Shown: positions 25,765 to 34,101 of the stretch, in pieces | Layout of the letters: each line of letters starts with the position of its first letter | Numbering within the stretch: position 1 is the stretch's first letter | Source: a bacterium ADurb.Bin236 | GTDB lineage: Bacteria; UBP15; UBA6099 | Direction: 5' to 3' | Assembly (NCBI GenBank): GCA_002069885.1 | Contig: MWCD01000026.1 | Coordinates: 1 to 50,468, forward strand | Length of the DNA: 50,468 nucleotides | The notes under the pieces: generated by a model | Seen by the model: only the letters and a program-made list of their open reading frames with translations | Told to the model about the DNA's origin: nothing | Database searches by the model: none | Translations under genes and position numbers: made by a program

Positions 25765-25793
25765 ATTTTAACGTCCCGCTTTGCCGCTGTCAA
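25765..25793 (-). promoter_or_regulatory. Sigma-70 promoter of the tRNA/rpsU operon
   Basis: On the minus strand TTGACA (25788-25793) and TAAAAT (25765-25770) are separated by 17 bases. It lies between the purA stop codon and tRNA-Lys, the right place to drive the six tRNAs and rpsU. Confidence 0.75.
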
Positions 25794-25853
25794 TATGCGG
25801 GGCGGCAAATGTGGCGGGTTTTTTTGTCGTTTCCGGTTGTTTTCCGGCGCGCC

Positions 25854-27137
25854 TCACACGAACTTGCGGAGTATGACGGTCTGCGCGCGGCGCGGGCCGA
25901 CTGATATGATCGAGATCGGGGCTTTGATGATCCGCTCGATGTTTTTGATGTATTCTTTTGCTCCCTGCGGCAGGTCGCGGTAGTCTTTGACTCCGCTGGT
26001 GTCTTCTTTCCAGCCGGGCATTTCTTCGTAAATGGGCGCGCCTTCGCGGAGTTTTCTGAAGTCGGTGGTGAATTCGGTGATGGTTTCTTTGCCGACTTTG
26101 TATCCGACGCAGATTTTGATGGTGTCGAGTTCGTCGAGGACGTCGAGCTTGGTCATGGCGAGGGCGCTCATGCCGTTGATGCGGACGCTGTAGCGGAGCA
26201 GGAGGGCGTCTAGCCAGCCGCAGCGGCGGGGGCGTCCGGTGGTCGTGCCGAATTCGCCGCCTTTTTTCTGTATGTGCGCGCCGATCTCGTCCTGAAGTTC
26301 GGTGGGGAAGGGGCCTTCGCCGACGCGGGTGGTGTAGGCTTTGGTGATGCCGAGCACGCGGTCGATTTTGGTGGGGCCGATGCCGGCTCCGACGCAGGCT
26401 CCGCCGGCCACGGGGTGGGACGAGGTGACGTACGGGTATGTGCCGTGGGTGACGTCGAGCAGGGTTCCCTGCGCGCCTTCGAACAGCACGATTTTCTCTT
26501 CTCTGAGCGCGTTGTGGATTATAAGCGATGTGTCGCCGACGTATTGTTTGATGGCTTGGCCGTACGCGAAGTATTCGTCGCAGATGGCGTCGGCCTCGAA
26601 TCCTTTGTCCTTGAATATTTCGCGCAGGATGAGGTTCTTGTATTTGAGGGAGTGACCGAGGCGGCCTTCGAACTCTTCTCGGTCGAAGAGGTCGCTGACG
26701 CGCAGTCCGGTGCGGGCCATTTTATCGACGTAGGCGGGGCCGATGCCGCGCCCGGTGGTGCCGAGCTTGTGTTTGCCTTTGAGTCCTTCCTCGTACTGGT
26801 CGAGCGTTTTGTGGTATGGCATGACGAGGTGGGCGTTGCCGCTGATCCTGAGGTTGGAGAGGCTGACGCCGCGCGCTTTGAGGTTTTCAATTTCTTTGAT
26901 GAGGGTGGCAGGGTCAATCACGACGTCGTCGCCGATGATGCAGATTTTGTCTTCGTATAAGATGCCGGAGGGGATGAGGTGGAGTTTGTATTCTTCGTTG
27001 TCGACGACGACGGTGTGGCCGGCGTTGCTGCCGCCTTGATAGCGGACGACGAGGTCGACGCCCTCTGCGAGCATGTCTGTGACTTTACCTTTGCCTTCGT
27101 CGCCCCACTGGGCGCCGACTAGAACTATTGCGGGCAT
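25854..27137 (-). CDS. purA: Adenylosuccinate synthetase
   Basis: A 427-residue enzyme that joins IMP and aspartate using GTP, the first step from IMP to AMP. The N-terminus is MPAIVLVGAQWGDEGKGKVT, with the P-loop GDEGKGK and catalytic Asp. Other family motifs are RYQGGSNAGHTVV, GTTGRGIGPAYVDKMAR, GAQGTLLDVTHGTYP and GRPRRCGWLD. The start ATG 27135-27137 follows GGAGGCAATC. The frame stays open further upstream, but that extension lies before a good promoter and terminator-like hairpin and has no family similarity, so it is not coding. The leader suggests attenuation. Confidence 0.97.
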   Translation of the reverse strand: MPAIVLVGAQWGDEGKGKVTDMLAEGVDLVVRYQGGSNAGHTVVVDNEEYKLHLIPSGILYEDKICIIGDDVVIDPATLIKEIENLKARGVSLSNLRISGNAHLVMPYHKTLDQYEEGLKGKHKLGTTGRGIGPAYVDKMARTGLRVSDLFDREEFEGRLGHSLKYKNLILREIFKDKGFEADAICDEYFAYGQAIKQYVGDTSLIIHNALREEKIVLFEGAQGTLLDVTHGTYPYVTSSHPVAGGACVGAGIGPTKIDRVLGITKAYTTRVGEGPFPTELQDEIGAHIQKKGGEFGTTTGRPRRCGWLDALLLRYSVRINGMSALAMTKLDVLDELDTIKICVGYKVGKETITEFTTDFRKLREGAPIYEEMPGWKEDTSGVKDYRDLPQGAKEYIKNIERIIKAPISIISVGPRRAQTVILRKFV

Positions 27138-27184
27138 GATTGCCTCCAGATGACTGCCGCCGCATCGCGCCGGACCGTAACAAC

Positions 27185-27226
27185 AAAAAAAACTCAAACG
27201 GCGCAATCTCCGTTTGAGCAGATTGC
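27185..27226 (-). terminator. Intrinsic terminator in the purA leader with overlapping alternative stem
   Basis: On the minus strand CTCAAACGG (27210-27218) pairs with CCGTTTGAG (27193-27201), followed by eight T residues (27185-27192): a complete rho-independent terminator. It stands about 48 bases before the purA start and immediately after the predicted transcription start. A second possible stem, GCAATCT (27220-27226) with AGATTGC (27203-27209), would use the terminator loop and exclude the terminator. This is the arrangement of a transcription attenuator. Confidence 0.75.
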
Positions 27227-27231
27227 AACAA

Positions 27232-27260
27232 ATGTTAGCACGGGGGGTTGGGGGTGTCAA
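27232..27260 (-). promoter_or_regulatory. Sigma-70 promoter of purA
   Basis: TTGACA (27255-27260) and TAACAT (27232-27237) on the minus strand with a 17-base gap. The expected start is at about 27224-27226, exactly at the GCAATCT that could form the alternative stem in the leader. Confidence 0.65.
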
Positions 27261-27819
27261 ATCTTTTCTGCTTTGTTTTTTCTTGTTTTGAGGCGGAATC
27301 CGGGCGCGGTTTGCGGAGGAAAAAACGCCGGATTGCCGGGCGGCTCCCGTCTGTTTTGCCGACCCCGCTTTTAGCTCGGATTTTTCACGAGAAAAACCGG
27401 GAAATCGAATAAAAGGCGATCTACGTTGTTGAATCATCGACTCAAACTCGGTCACATAAGAAACAATATGCTCCCTCGTTCTCGCTCGATTCGCCTCGTA
27501 TCTCATCCCTTTCTTCGATTTCAGCCAGCATTGGTGAAAAATGCGGGCTAGATGGAAATACAATGTCTTTTGGCGCTGCTTAATTTCGGATTCGTCGATA
27601 GAGCCGGCAAATCCGGGGCGATTTGTTACGCAACGCCCGCATGCGCCGGTATTCGATTGAATCTGCTCTGAGCGACAGCGAATAATCCTAACAAAGGTCG
27701 TCTGGATTGCAGAAATTATCCGCATTTATCCGCCTTGCGGCGGGGGTTCTGTCCCCGAAGACTCAACACGGTGATTTTCCTGATTATTCTAACCGAACGA
27801 ATAGCCCCGATAATCCGAA
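27261..27819. other. Long non-coding gap between purA and the TMEM43 operon
   Basis: More than 500 bases without a credible gene. The minus-strand frame that joins purA (27138-27725) has no ribosome site or recognisable family. Parts of it encode Arg/Lys-rich text such as MRYEANRARTREHIVSYVTE that could be a decayed gene, but this is not convincing. No repeat or RNA family was recognised. Confidence 0.5.
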
Positions 27820-27849
27820 TTGACATTCACAATCCGCTTGTAATAGTAT
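27820..27849 (+). promoter_or_regulatory. Sigma-70 promoter of the TMEM43 operon
   Basis: TTGACA (27820-27825) and TAGTAT (27844-27849) with an 18-base gap. A start near 27856 gives a short leader containing AAAAGGAGA before the TMEM43 start codon. Confidence 0.6.
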
Positions 27850-27886
27850 CTTTTCGATATCGAGCGCATAAAAGGAGACTACGGCT

Positions 27887-29029
27887 ATGTCAAAGCATAG
27901 GGAAATGAAACGCCGTAAAGCTAGAAGTGAAAAAATAGTGGGCGGGACGGCATGCTTTGTGATGGGTCTGGCCATGTTCTCTGGTTCATTATATATGATT
28001 TATTGGAACGAAAGCCGAAAGGACGTGTCAGTTGTTGCCAAAACGAGTGTGGTGATTGATGCCGGGAACCCGGCGGCAAACCGAGTGGAGAACGAAAAAC
28101 TTGTCTCGGCAACAGGGCAGTTAACATCCGGCAAGACTATTGGCGACGGGCTTTATCTCAAGCCGGACAATTACATTGCCACGCAGAGAGTAGTTGAAAT
28201 GTACGCATGGAAGCAGGTGAAGCGAGAAAAGAAAAACAGTAGCGATGAATCGTCTGGAAAGAAAACGACATACTCATATTCAAAGAAATGGATGAGAGAA
28301 CCGGATATGAGCGATCGTTTTAAATATGCCGAGGGGCATCATAATCCGCCGAAAGCCATAGATGACGCAGAAACGCGGGCTGAGGACGCAAAGGTTGGAG
28401 CATACAGTTTTGATATGGCAGTCGTTGAGCTTCCTAGCTATAAAAAACTTACTCTCACGAATGAAAACACAACGATTAAAGGCGGCGCGGCGCTAGCTGA
28501 TTCGGATTACATCTTCAAAGGCGAAGGGTCTCTTTCTTCTCCAGAGATCGGCGATTTGAGAATAGGCTATAAAATCATCGAATCCGGGCGCATGGCGACA
28601 ATTATGGGAAAACTTGATAACGACAGGGTAACATCGTATGACGCAGGGGAGTACGGGAAAATTTTCAGGATATTCGACGGGACAAAGGAAAGCGCTGTTG
28701 GCGCGTTGCACAAGGAATTCTTGCTACGGTTGTGGGGATTTCGCGCCGGCGCTTTGGCCCTGATGTGGATGGGGATATCTTTGATGATCGGGCCGCTTAC
28801 GGTGTCGATGAATATAATGCCGGCAGACGGCGCAAAGGGGCGAGTAGTGATAGGATTCGCGGCTTTCATCATCTCGCTTGTGCTTTCCGCCGCGGCAATC
28901 ATCGTTTCGGGGGGTGTCCACAGCCTGACGGCGCTTATTCCCGTTTTAGCCGGCGGCATTGCGCTTGTTCTCCTGACGTTCGCATTATTCAAGATCGCCA
29001 GTTCGAAAAGAAAAGCGACGCCGGCATAA
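27887..29029 (+). CDS. TMEM43 (LUMA/DUF1625) family membrane protein
   Basis: A 380-residue homologue of the eukaryotic inner nuclear membrane protein TMEM43. There is an N-terminal membrane segment (~25-45, ACFVMGLAMFSGSLYMIYW, followed by NESR), a long extracytoplasmic loop with family hallmarks (ENEKLVSATGQL, VVEMYAWKQV, a TYSYSKKW segment and HHNPP) and three or four helices at the C-terminus (~290-370). The function in bacteria is not established; links to membrane-associated stress and conflict genes have been proposed. It starts a run of four genes (zf-TFIIB, LemA, M48 protease) with little spacing after the first. Confidence 0.85.
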   Translation: MSKHREMKRRKARSEKIVGGTACFVMGLAMFSGSLYMIYWNESRKDVSVVAKTSVVIDAGNPAANRVENEKLVSATGQLTSGKTIGDGLYLKPDNYIATQRVVEMYAWKQVKREKKNSSDESSGKKTTYSYSKKWMREPDMSDRFKYAEGHHNPPKAIDDAETRAEDAKVGAYSFDMAVVELPSYKKLTLTNENTTIKGGAALADSDYIFKGEGSLSSPEIGDLRIGYKIIESGRMATIMGKLDNDRVTSYDAGEYGKIFRIFDGTKESAVGALHKEFLLRLWGFRAGALALMWMGISLMIGPLTVSMNIMPADGAKGRVVIGFAAFIISLVLSAAAIIVSGGVHSLTALIPVLAGGIALVLLTFALFKIASSKRKATPA

Positions 29030-29146
29030 GTTGTCTTCACGCTTGTTTCAGCAATGTTTTTAATGGGTTCGGAATCAAGGAGTTATGAATTAATGGTATA
29101 CTCAATCGGAATGTTTTGAGAAAAAGAAATCTTGGTATAAAGACTT

Positions 29147-29560
29147 ATGATTTGTCCTGTCTGCAATGTGGAGATGCTGATAATCGAGCATAAGGGCGTC
29201 GAGCTCGATTATTGCGGTCATTGTCGCGGAGTTTGGTTTGACAGGGACGAACTGGACTACCTGCTTTCGTTCGCAAATGCGGACATCAATTCGTTGGAGA
29301 TAAGGCCGTTGAAAAAGAGGGCGTCGGAAAAGGGCGAGAAGAAGAGGCGATGCCCTATGTGCGGAAAAAGAATGTCAAAAGTAATGGCGGGCGGCGACAC
29401 GTCAGTTGTGTTGGATTACTGCGTGAAGCACGGAGGCCTGTGGTTTGACGGCGGAGAACTCAATGAAGTAATAAAACATAACGTGTCGCAACAGGAATGG
29501 GGAAGGGTTCTGGGATTCGTTTCGGAATTATTCCCTGCGGGCGGCGCAAAGGAGGACTGA
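29147..29560 (+). CDS. Protein with two zf-TFIIB zinc-ribbon domains
   Basis: It encodes 137 residues. The first ribbon is MICPVCNVEML with DYCGHCRGVWFDRDEL; the second is RRCPMCGKRM with DYCVKHGGLWFDGGEL, where one Cys is replaced by His. This TFIIB-type ribbon with the GVWFD/GLWFD motif is common in small bacterial proteins next to LemA and membrane proteases. It is soluble. Whether it binds nucleic acid or works as an adaptor is unknown. The stop lies four bases before the LemA start, so the genes are co-translated. Confidence 0.88.
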   Translation: MICPVCNVEMLIIEHKGVELDYCGHCRGVWFDRDELDYLLSFANADINSLEIRPLKKRASEKGEKKRRCPMCGKRMSKVMAGGDTSVVLDYCVKHGGLWFDGGELNEVIKHNVSQQEWGRVLGFVSELFPAGGAKED

Positions 29561-29563
29561 GAA

Positions 29564-30115
29564 ATGACAGGGATAATCGTCATTGGTGTCGCGGCGCTGG
29601 CGGCGCTTTTAGTAATTGGCCTGTACAACAGTTTTATAAAACTGAGGAACGAGGTAAAGAACGCATGGGCGCAGATCGACGTGCAGCTCAAGAGGCGGCA
29701 TGACCTGATCCCCAACCTTATGGAAACCGCGAAAGGCTATATGAAACATGAGCGGGAGACCCTAGAGGCGATAACGAAGGCGAGGAATCTCGCGCAGTCC
29801 GCCGGAGATGTCCCGACGCGCGGGGCCGCCGAATCTCAACTCGGCTCCGCGCTGATGAAATTCTTCGCCGTCGCAGAGCAGTATCCGGATCTGAAGGCAA
29901 ACCAGAACTTTCTGTCTCTTCAGGAGGAACTGGCGGCCACGGAGAACAAGATCGCTTTCGCGCGGCAGTTCTTCAACGACTCGGCAATGAAATACAACAC
30001 GAAGATACAGTCAGCGCCGGCGAACATTTTTGCGGGCATGTTCGGTTTCAGGGAAGAAAAGATGTTCGAGCTCGACAGCCCTGCCGAGAGAGAAGTTCCG
30101 AAAGTAGGCTTCTGA
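29564..30115 (+). CDS. LemA family protein
   Basis: A 183-residue protein with an N-terminal membrane anchor (IIVIGVAALAALLVIGLYNS) followed by a helical, coiled-coil-like domain: LRNEVKNAWAQIDVQLKRRH, DLIPNLMETAKGYM and the typical AVAEQYPDLKANQNFLSLQE. The end contains FGFREEKMFELDSPAE. LemA proteins are membrane-bound with an extracytoplasmic or cytoplasmic helical bundle and often neighbour HtpX-like M48 proteases; the exact role is not settled. It precedes the M48 gene by two bases. Confidence 0.95.
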   Translation: MTGIIVIGVAALAALLVIGLYNSFIKLRNEVKNAWAQIDVQLKRRHDLIPNLMETAKGYMKHERETLEAITKARNLAQSAGDVPTRGAAESQLGSALMKFFAVAEQYPDLKANQNFLSLQEELAATENKIAFARQFFNDSAMKYNTKIQSAPANIFAGMFGFREEKMFELDSPAEREVPKVGF

Positions 30116-30117
30116 GT

Positions 30118-31356
30118 ATGTGGCGGCAAATAGCGTCCAACAGGCGAAAGTCTGTCGTCCTAGTTTTTCTGATGACGGCGATGCTAGTGGCAGTGGGGTC
30201 GGCCGCATCGTTTTATTATTTCGGCGACTATGGAATTATTGGAGGAGTGGCAGCGCTGGCGATCGCCATCGTCATGGCGGCGGCGAGCTATTATTCAGGG
30301 GACAAGATTTTTCTTTCAATCAGCGGCGCAAAAAAAATTGGGCACGATGATTTTCCCGAACTGTTCAACGTGGTTGAGGAAATGAAAATAGCGTCTGGGT
30401 TCTCCCGAATGCCGGATGTGTACGTTATTTATGACCCGTCGCCCAACGCGTTCGCAACGGGACGAAAACCGGAGAGCGCGTCTATAGCCGTCACGACCGG
30501 GCTCCTCGAAAGGGTAAATCGCGAGGAACTCCAAGGCGTTGTCGCGCACGAGATGGCCCATATAGTCAACCGGGACGTGCTGCTCATTATGATGCTCGGC
30601 ATCTTGCTCGGCGTGGTGGCGATGATATCGGACGGTTTTTTCCGGTCGATGAGATTTGGCTCGGGCGGGACCAGACGAAGGTCTTCTTCGGGGGGAGGCG
30701 GGCAACTGGCGATTATAATGCTAGTCGTGTCGATTATTCTGCTCATACTCGCTCCCATAATGACGCAACTAATCTATTTTGCGATATCGCGAAAGAGGGA
30801 ATATCTTGCCGACGCATGCGGCGTGCAGTTTACAAGGTATCCGACGGGCCTCGCGGACGCCTTGGAAAAGATAGCAGCTACGCCTCAGCAGGTGCGGAGG
30901 GCGAACCGCGTTACTTCGCCAATGTACATAGTGAACCCGCTTGCGGGGAAAAAGAAACTTTCAGACCTAACGAGCACGCATCCGCCCGCGCTCGAAAGAA
31001 TAAGGATACTTCGGGCAATGGCCGGCGAGCATTCGTTTGAATCCTATCAGGCGGCGTATCAGGCCGCCGGAACAAGATCCTCGGGCCGGAAACTGTTTTC
31101 CACGGAAGATATGAAAAAAAACTGGTTCTCCTCGGCGAAGCCGGTTGGAATAATGGATGTTCCGGCGATGCCGGCCGCAGCGCAGGCTCCGATAGCCGAC
31201 AGATCTAGAATCAATGATGTGCTATGGAAGAAGGAAGGGTACGCGATGATAGATTGCGAATGCGGAGTTCGCCTGAAAGCGCCGCCGAAATACCATGCGA
31301 GCATGATTCAATGCCCTAAGTGCAAAAGGGAATACGAAGTTAATGCCGCTGTCTGA
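30118..31356 (+). CDS. M48 (HtpX-like) membrane metalloprotease with C-terminal zinc ribbon
   Basis: It encodes 412 residues. Two N-terminal helices (~12-60) are followed by the protease domain with HEMAH at 144-148 and the distal zinc-binding Glu in REYLADACG. Two more helices lie between (~153-225). The last ~35 residues add a ribbon with Cys380, Cys382, Cys399 and Cys402 that ordinary HtpX lacks. HtpX degrades damaged membrane proteins. With LemA, TMEM43 and the zf-TFIIB protein it probably forms a membrane quality-control unit. The extra ribbon may bind the zf-TFIIB partner or a substrate; this is inference. Confidence 0.92.
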   Translation: MWRQIASNRRKSVVLVFLMTAMLVAVGSAASFYYFGDYGIIGGVAALAIAIVMAAASYYSGDKIFLSISGAKKIGHDDFPELFNVVEEMKIASGFSRMPDVYVIYDPSPNAFATGRKPESASIAVTTGLLERVNREELQGVVAHEMAHIVNRDVLLIMMLGILLGVVAMISDGFFRSMRFGSGGTRRRSSSGGGGQLAIIMLVVSIILLILAPIMTQLIYFAISRKREYLADACGVQFTRYPTGLADALEKIAATPQQVRRANRVTSPMYIVNPLAGKKKLSDLTSTHPPALERIRILRAMAGEHSFESYQAAYQAAGTRSSGRKLFSTEDMKKNWFSSAKPVGIMDVPAMPAAAQAPIADRSRINDVLWKKEGYAMIDCECGVRLKAPPKYHASMIQCPKCKREYEVNAAV

Positions 31357-31551
31357 TAACGGCGAAAACACGCTTATTCAAATATTTCAACCCTTACAAA
31401 ATACGGAAGCGATCCCTGTGTTCCCTCTTTTTCGTTTTGGGATCCGTGTCCCATGATTCATTAACCCGGGATTGTCATTATAGTCGACGAACCGGGGCGA
31501 TTTTCGTAGTGGCGAAGCGTTGTGTTTTCGTCGAGCGGCGCGCGGCGGGGG

Positions 31552-33720
31552 TCAGTCCGCGTTGATGGTAAACTCTACTTTTATCACCGGGCAGTAGAGA
31601 ATGTAGAACCGGGCGACGGCTGTGTACTCGCCGGGGGGGACGGGCGCGCCGGTTTCGTCCCGCTGATCCCATTCCGCGTTATATTCGAAGACGGTTTTAT
31701 ATGTCGGGGAGCCGGACGAGAACAGGGCCGACGGTGTGCAGTCGGTGTTCCTGAAGGTTTTGACAAGTTCCTGTTCGGAGTTATAGATGAACATGTCGGC
31801 GCAAACGTCGAGCGTTCCCCTGTACTGGCCTTCGCGCAGGAGGGCGGCGAAGTTTACGTTTATTGTGTCTGCCGCGGAATAATGGTCGCAGTCTGTGGCG
31901 AGGCGGGCGATTGTGAGGTTGTCCGTCCATGTTGCGGCGTTTGCTGTTTCGGCGCAGTGATTCAGAGGCGCGGAGTCCCAGATTTCGAGAGTGGCGAAGT
32001 TGCTGACGCTGCCGTTGTATTTTGCGAAGATGGCGGTCGAGCCTATGGAGCGGCCTGTGAATAGCGCGGTGTCGCGGTCGAATGAGCCGACGCTTCTTGA
32101 GCCTATCGTCCAATCCGCCGATGCGGTTACTTTCCGCGCTTCGAAGACGCCGTCTGTCACGTAGTTCATATAAACGTAGTACGGGGGGTGGACGCCTTGG
32201 CCGGGGATGCGCGTGTAATAGGTGGCGTTGACGGTTATTCCTTCTCCGACGCGCGCGATAGAGGCTTGGTTCGATAGTTCCAGAAGGAGGAAATCCTCTG
32301 TGGAGTCGTCGACGACCTGAACCTGAGACCACTCGCTCCATACGCCGTCTAGGTAAGCGCGGACGCCTGTGCGGCCTTTTTTGAGGGCCGCCACGGAGCC
32401 GTTGTCGCCGATAAGCAACACGCTTTCGTCCTCGACGTCCCATTTTTCGATGTCTTTGACGGAGTCGTAGCGGTATGTCCCGTTGTTGTATTCGGCGACG
32501 GCCCTGTACGCGCCCTGTTTGCCGGCCTCGATGTAGTTGTTGTCGTAGCAATACATGTATCCGTAGTTCGGCGGGCACGGAAGCGGTTTGAGGTTCGAGG
32601 AGCTTTCCGGGTAGATGCCAAGCCATATCAGTTGTTTTTCGTACACCGAAAGGGTGACGGGGGAACTTACGAGTCCGCCGTAAGACGCGGTGAAAACCAC
32701 GTCGCCGATTCGAGCGGGGGAGAAGACGCCGCTCGGTTCGAGCCTTCCGGCTGCGGGATCGAAGCTCCAAGATGCGGAGGCGGTCGCGTTGACCAGCGCG
32801 CCGGACGCGAGCCGGGCTTGCGCAAGGAGCGTGGCGGTCTGGTGTATCTGTATCAAGGCGGGTTTCAGGGAGACGATCAGTTCGACGGGTTTAAGCGGGT
32901 CGATAACCGAGATAGACACCGGGTCGCTCGTCATGCCGCCGAAGGTTGCCGTCAGGATTGCCGTTCCTTCGCTTTCGGCTGTGAAAACGCCGTCTGACAC
33001 CGAGCCGGAAGACGCCTGAAATTGCGCCTCGGCGGTGACTTCGCGGGATTCGGAGTTCGAATAAATCGCGGAGACTGTCAGCGCGGTTGTTTCGCCGACG
33101 TTCAACGAATTCTTCACGGCTGAAAGCTGAATCGACACGAGTTCCGGCGGGATGTCGCAGATGTTGCTGGTTTCGCAGTCCGCGTTGTGCGGGATGACCA
33201 CCGGGGAATATGCGTACACCCACACGGCGTTCCACGGCTGGACGACATCCATCTTGGAGATGCTTTCGTAGCCGGCGCCGGTGAGTTTGAAGACCTGATC
33301 GGCGAATATGTGGTCGAAGCCGTTCATGATGAAGTGGACGCGCATGGCGCGTTTGTACGGGTTGCCGATGAGGTTCCATCCCGCGGGGAGCCTGACGGCG
33401 AGAGGGTCTTCGTCGTTGGAGTCCGCGCAAAGCCCGGCGGCTCCTATGGAGCGGTTGCTGTCTGCGGCGTAGCCGATGCCCCGCTTGAGCGTGTCGGACG
33501 CCGCGTACCTTTCGCCGTTCCATTCGAATATATTGAGACTGTCGAACCCGGTATTATCCAGAATGTCCTGAACGGAAACGTCGCATGGGGCGGAAACAAG
33601 GCTCCATCCAGCCGTCATGGCTGGAGGCTCGATGTCCGCGAGCGCAAAAGTTCCGAGGGCTATCGCGACTAAGGCCGACAGAACGACCGCCGCGCATCTT
33701 CCCGTTCTGCGCGTTTTCAT
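31552..33720 (-). CDS. Secreted protein with bacterial Ig-like domains and FlgD/BsuPI-like C-terminus
   Basis: It encodes 722 residues. A Sec signal peptide occupies 1-28 (AALVAIALGTFALA core). Residues ~35-190 contain repeats of the form AGWSLVSAP and AGWNLIGNP, seen in exported proteins of environmental bacteria. Two or three Ig-like (Big_2) domains follow (~198-275, 278-355 and later), with the typical LNVGETTALTVSA and GVFTAESEGTAILTA. The last ~100 residues resemble the BsuPI / FlgD Ig-like module (YNAEWDQRDETGAPVPPGEY). It is probably a cell-surface or matrix protein. It stands alone, convergent with the M48 gene. Confidence 0.82.
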   Translation of the reverse strand: MKTRRTGRCAAVVLSALVAIALGTFALADIEPPAMTAGWSLVSAPCDVSVQDILDNTGFDSLNIFEWNGERYAASDTLKRGIGYAADSNRSIGAAGLCADSNDEDPLAVRLPAGWNLIGNPYKRAMRVHFIMNGFDHIFADQVFKLTGAGYESISKMDVVQPWNAVWVYAYSPVVIPHNADCETSNICDIPPELVSIQLSAVKNSLNVGETTALTVSAIYSNSESREVTAEAQFQASSGSVSDGVFTAESEGTAILTATFGGMTSDPVSISVIDPLKPVELIVSLKPALIQIHQTATLLAQARLASGALVNATASASWSFDPAAGRLEPSGVFSPARIGDVVFTASYGGLVSSPVTLSVYEKQLIWLGIYPESSSNLKPLPCPPNYGYMYCYDNNYIEAGKQGAYRAVAEYNNGTYRYDSVKDIEKWDVEDESVLLIGDNGSVAALKKGRTGVRAYLDGVWSEWSQVQVVDDSTEDFLLLELSNQASIARVGEGITVNATYYTRIPGQGVHPPYYVYMNYVTDGVFEARKVTASADWTIGSRSVGSFDRDTALFTGRSIGSTAIFAKYNGSVSNFATLEIWDSAPLNHCAETANAATWTDNLTIARLATDCDHYSAADTINVNFAALLREGQYRGTLDVCADMFIYNSEQELVKTFRNTDCTPSALFSSGSPTYKTVFEYNAEWDQRDETGAPVPPGEYTAVARFYILYCPVIKVEFTINAD

Positions 33721-34101
33721 GTCCGACCACCTCTTTCAATAGTAACCAATCAATATTTTATCACGAAACGGGGCGGCTGCCCCCGCCATGCCAGAAAAAG
33801 CCCCGCTAATAACATGTATATGACTTTAAGGATTGACGAGGGGTTCTGGGAAAAGGGCATCTGTTTTTCTGACGACGACGACATACTATACGAAGAACTA
33901 AATGAAAGCTCCCATTTACTATTTGGTGAAAAGCATCATGCGCAAAAGAAAAAGTTTTGCGCATGGCACACTTGGTAGTGGGTAGAATCATCTAATAGCA
34001 TGTATAAGCGTCTGCATGATGCTCGGGGAGCGCACACATCAATCGCTATGAGAAATCGTCTCGAAGACTTAGCTTACGCCGTTCCGCCCCCAGCGAGGGG
34101 G
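33721..34101. other. Intergenic region with short repeats and a doubtful 54-residue frame
   Basis: It is AT-richer than its neighbours. CTAATAACATGTATA (33806-33820) recurs with one change at 33992-34006. A plus-strand frame of 54 codons runs from ATG 33814 to TAG 33976-33978 (MYMTLRIDEGFWEKGICFSD...), but there is no ribosome site and no known relative, so it is not called as a gene. A strong hairpin lies at its end (33937-33965). Confidence 0.5.
33937..33965 (-). terminator. Hairpin, possible terminator of the FecR gene
   Basis: CATGCGCAAAA (33937-33947) and TTTTGCGCATG (33955-33965) form a perfect 11-bp stem around seven bases. It lies ~140 bases downstream of the minus-strand FecR gene. 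The T-run after the stem on that strand is weak (ATGCTTTTC), so the terminator call is tentative. Confidence 0.35.

Noticed and set aside
27138-27725. In-frame upstream extension of purA by ~195 codons
   Set aside because: It lies upstream of the predicted promoter and terminator-like hairpin, has no ribosome site, and PurA length is normal from ATG 27137.
31781-32770. 329-codon minus-strand frame inside the Ig-like protein gene
   Set aside because: Arg-rich (nearly one residue in three), an out-of-frame shadow of the Ig-domain gene on the same strand.
33814-33978. 54-codon plus-strand frame MYMTLRIDEGFWEKG...
   Set aside because: Protein-like composition but no ribosome site and no recognised relative; kept only as a note in the intergenic entry.
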